In this document: positions 45,322 through 46,511 of the stretch, in pieces
How the letters are laid out: each line of letters starts with the position of its first letter
How positions within the stretch are numbered: the first letter of the stretch is position 1
Source: Holosporales bacterium
GTDB taxonomy: Bacteria > Pseudomonadota > Alphaproteobacteria > RUG11792
Assembly (NCBI GenBank): GCA_031268935.1
Contig: JAIRWL010000020.1
Span: 1 to 46,511, forward strand
Direction: 5' to 3'
DNA: 46,511 bases
Notes under the pieces: model-generated
Database searches by the model: none
Told to the model about the DNA's origin: nothing
Seen by the model: only the letters and a program-made list of their open reading frames with translations
Position numbers and translations under genes: made by a program

Positions 45322-45350
45322 ATAATACAGTATTAAGAGGCGGTTGACAA
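45322..45350 (-). promoter_or_regulatory. Sigma70 promoter of the gene ending at 44390
   Basis: On the minus strand TTGTCA (45345-45350), a 17-base spacer and TATTAT (45322-45327), five of six matches in each box. The leader would be about 113 bases, long for this window. Confidence 0.65.
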
Positions 45351-45435
45351 GTATTATTTTGTTAGATAATTCCTATTTCCGAGGATTTAACGAATAAAAG
45401 GATACAAATTGGTGGACTGAGAGGGAATAGATGAA

Positions 45436-46377
45436 TTATCCTAAGCCTGGGGTGGTGATCAATTTGATTTTTCTAACTGCGTAAACATTCATCTCCTCCC
45501 TAGCGGCGCCCATATGTTTTCTAATATCCAATTTATCTGGAAATTTAGCAAGACTCTGTCTCAGTCCCGCCAAAAAGGCTAGGCGCAGATCGGTATCTAT
45601 GTTAACCTTATTAATCCCCCTCCTAATGGCTTCCAGAACATCCTCATCTTTTATTCCGATTGCATTCTGTATATTCCCGCCATGCTCGTTACATAGCTCC
45701 GTTAATTTGGAATCTACCGCAGAGGCCCCATGTAGGACCAATGGAAATCTCCCTCCCAAGGCCATCTTAATCCTCGTCAATCGCTCGAAATCTAGTTTCG
45801 GTGGAGCGTTTGGGGCCCCTTTGTTTGGTCCATGCTTAGTTCCTATTGCGACTGCCAAGCTATCGATTTTAGTATCTTCAACGAACTTTTGAGCCTGATC
45901 GGGATTAGTATAAATGCTTTCTTGGAGATCGACGCTAATGTTATCTTCGATCCCGGCCAGGGCACCTAATTCTGCTTCGACCGATACTCCATTTTTTTTA
46001 GCATACTCAACGACTTCTGTGGTATTAGCGACGTTCTGCTTGAATTCGAGCAAACTGTTGTCAATCATAACAGATGAAAACCCAGCATCGATACATCTCT
46101 TACAGACATCGAAATTGCTTCCATGATCGAGGTGTAGGGCTAAGCGATTTTGAGCTCCCTGTACGGCGACAGAGATCATAGCGACGACGTACTCGAGCCC
46201 CAAGTAATTTATAGCCGACTCAGTGACCTGCAAAATTGTCGGACAATTGGTCTCTTTGCTCGCTTCAACGACGGCTTGCAAAGTCTCGAGATTAGAAAAA
46301 TTAAAAGCACCCACGGCCGTATGATTATCACCGGCCCAACGTAATATTTCGGCTCCGGGCACTAACCCTTTAATCAC
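45436..46377 (-). CDS. fba: Fructose-bisphosphate aldolase, class II
   Basis: 313 residues from a GTG start preceded by AGGGGG. It is a zinc enzyme that splits or forms fructose-1,6-bisphosphate in glycolysis or gluconeogenesis. The motif LHLDHGSNFD (from residue 81) gives catalytic Asp84 and zinc ligand His85. VEAELGALAG carries the conserved Glu136. The other zinc-binding histidines lie in AIGTKHGPNKG (about 180) and LVLHGAS (about 211). The C-terminal VNIDTDLRLAF is also typical. It stands alone, without gapA or pgk, and is convergent with no core gene. A consensus promoter is directly upstream. Confidence 0.95.
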   Translation of the reverse strand: MIKGLVPGAEILRWAGDNHTAVGAFNFSNLETLQAVVEASKETNCPTILQVTESAINYLGLEYVVAMISVAVQGAQNRLALHLDHGSNFDVCKRCIDAGFSSVMIDNSLLEFKQNVANTTEVVEYAKKNGVSVEAELGALAGIEDNISVDLQESIYTNPDQAQKFVEDTKIDSLAVAIGTKHGPNKGAPNAPPKLDFERLTRIKMALGGRFPLVLHGASAVDSKLTELCNEHGGNIQNAIGIKDEDVLEAIRRGINKVNIDTDLRLAFLAGLRQSLAKFPDKLDIRKHMGAAREEMNVYAVRKIKLITTPGLG

Positions 46378-46428
46378 TCGCTAACCCCCTCTGCTACGGT
46401 TATATATATCACTAACGACATGCCACGA

Positions 46429-46457
46429 ATTGTAGTCATTTTAAGCCACTCTGTCAA
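46429..46457 (-). promoter_or_regulatory. Consensus promoter of fba
   Basis: On the minus strand TTGACA (46452-46457), a 17-base spacer and TACAAT (46429-46434). The leader to the GTG at 46377 is about 45 bases. A 12-base C tract (G on the plus strand) ends three bases before the -35 box. Confidence 0.75.
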
Positions 46458-46460
46458 ACT

Positions 46461-46472
46461 GGGGGGGGGGGG
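46461..46472 (-). repeat. 12-base C/G homopolymer next to the fba promoter
   Basis: Twelve G on the plus strand, read as C upstream of fba. It is the longest homopolymer of this kind in the window and lies where an UP element or activator site would be. Confidence 0.85.
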
Positions 46473-46511
46473 TAGGTCATCGGAACCTGATTGAGAGGCC
46501 TCTGTTACTTG

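Overview
This window looks like part of the chromosome of an obligately host-associated alphaproteobacterium. It is most like the Holosporales or Rickettsiales, but no rRNA or other marker lies here to place it exactly. Supporting features are an AT-rich housekeeping backbone, a Tim44-like protein, a stand-alone LON N-domain protein, a short RNase D-type exonuclease next to kdsD, a TlyC/CorC-type CBS protein, lipopolysaccharide export genes (lptC-lptA-lptB, kdsD), complex I (nuoN), transhydrogenase (pntB), and several TTG or GTG starts.

The core genes form compact blocks. 4720-9259 (minus) is an operon: LON-domain gene, miaB, ybeY, corC, dxr. 9417-11465 (minus) holds a soluble lytic transglycosylase behind tRNA-Pro(UGG). 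12940-16443 (minus) is dnaE, almost back to back with the plus-strand run frr, GST-like gene, atpC, lptC, lptA, lptB (16453-19732). 19829-24734 (minus) carries ftsW, a thiamine pyrophosphokinase, rubrerythrin, a Bax-inhibitor-1 family protein, kdsD and rnd. 24831-26811 (plus) is birA-nuoN. 32514-33920 is pntB. 37544-43905 (plus) is pssA, recF, gyrB, rnpB (RNase P RNA), the Tim44-like gene and a Sua5/TsaC gene. 45436-46377 (minus) is class II fructose-bisphosphate aldolase.

Between these blocks lie islands (572-4711, 26955-32087, 34004-37324, 44390-45202) that look visibly richer in G and C. They carry unrecognised proteins that nearly all start with a Sec-type signal peptide. Three in tandem at 572-4711 are paralogues, the first broken by a frameshift and by an 11-G tract. 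Others are a 730-residue protein with 106-residue repeats, a protein with a C-terminal membrane anchor, and one with an acidic, aromatic C-terminal tail. Several have good TTGACA/TATAAT promoters with 16-18 bp spacers. I read this set as a lineage-specific secreted repertoire, probably aimed at the host. That role is inference.

A further secreted protein (11760-12749) has the His...Cys-Ser-Glu layout of permuted papain-like (YiiX/NlpC-P60) hydrolases. Long homopolymers (11 G at 1519, 9 C at 36856, 12 G at 46461) lie in a secreted-protein gene, at the 3' end of another, and directly upstream of the -35 box of fba. They are candidate phase-variation sites. The stretches 27231-28281 and 35587-36829 hold no convincing gene; the first contains diverged direct repeats.
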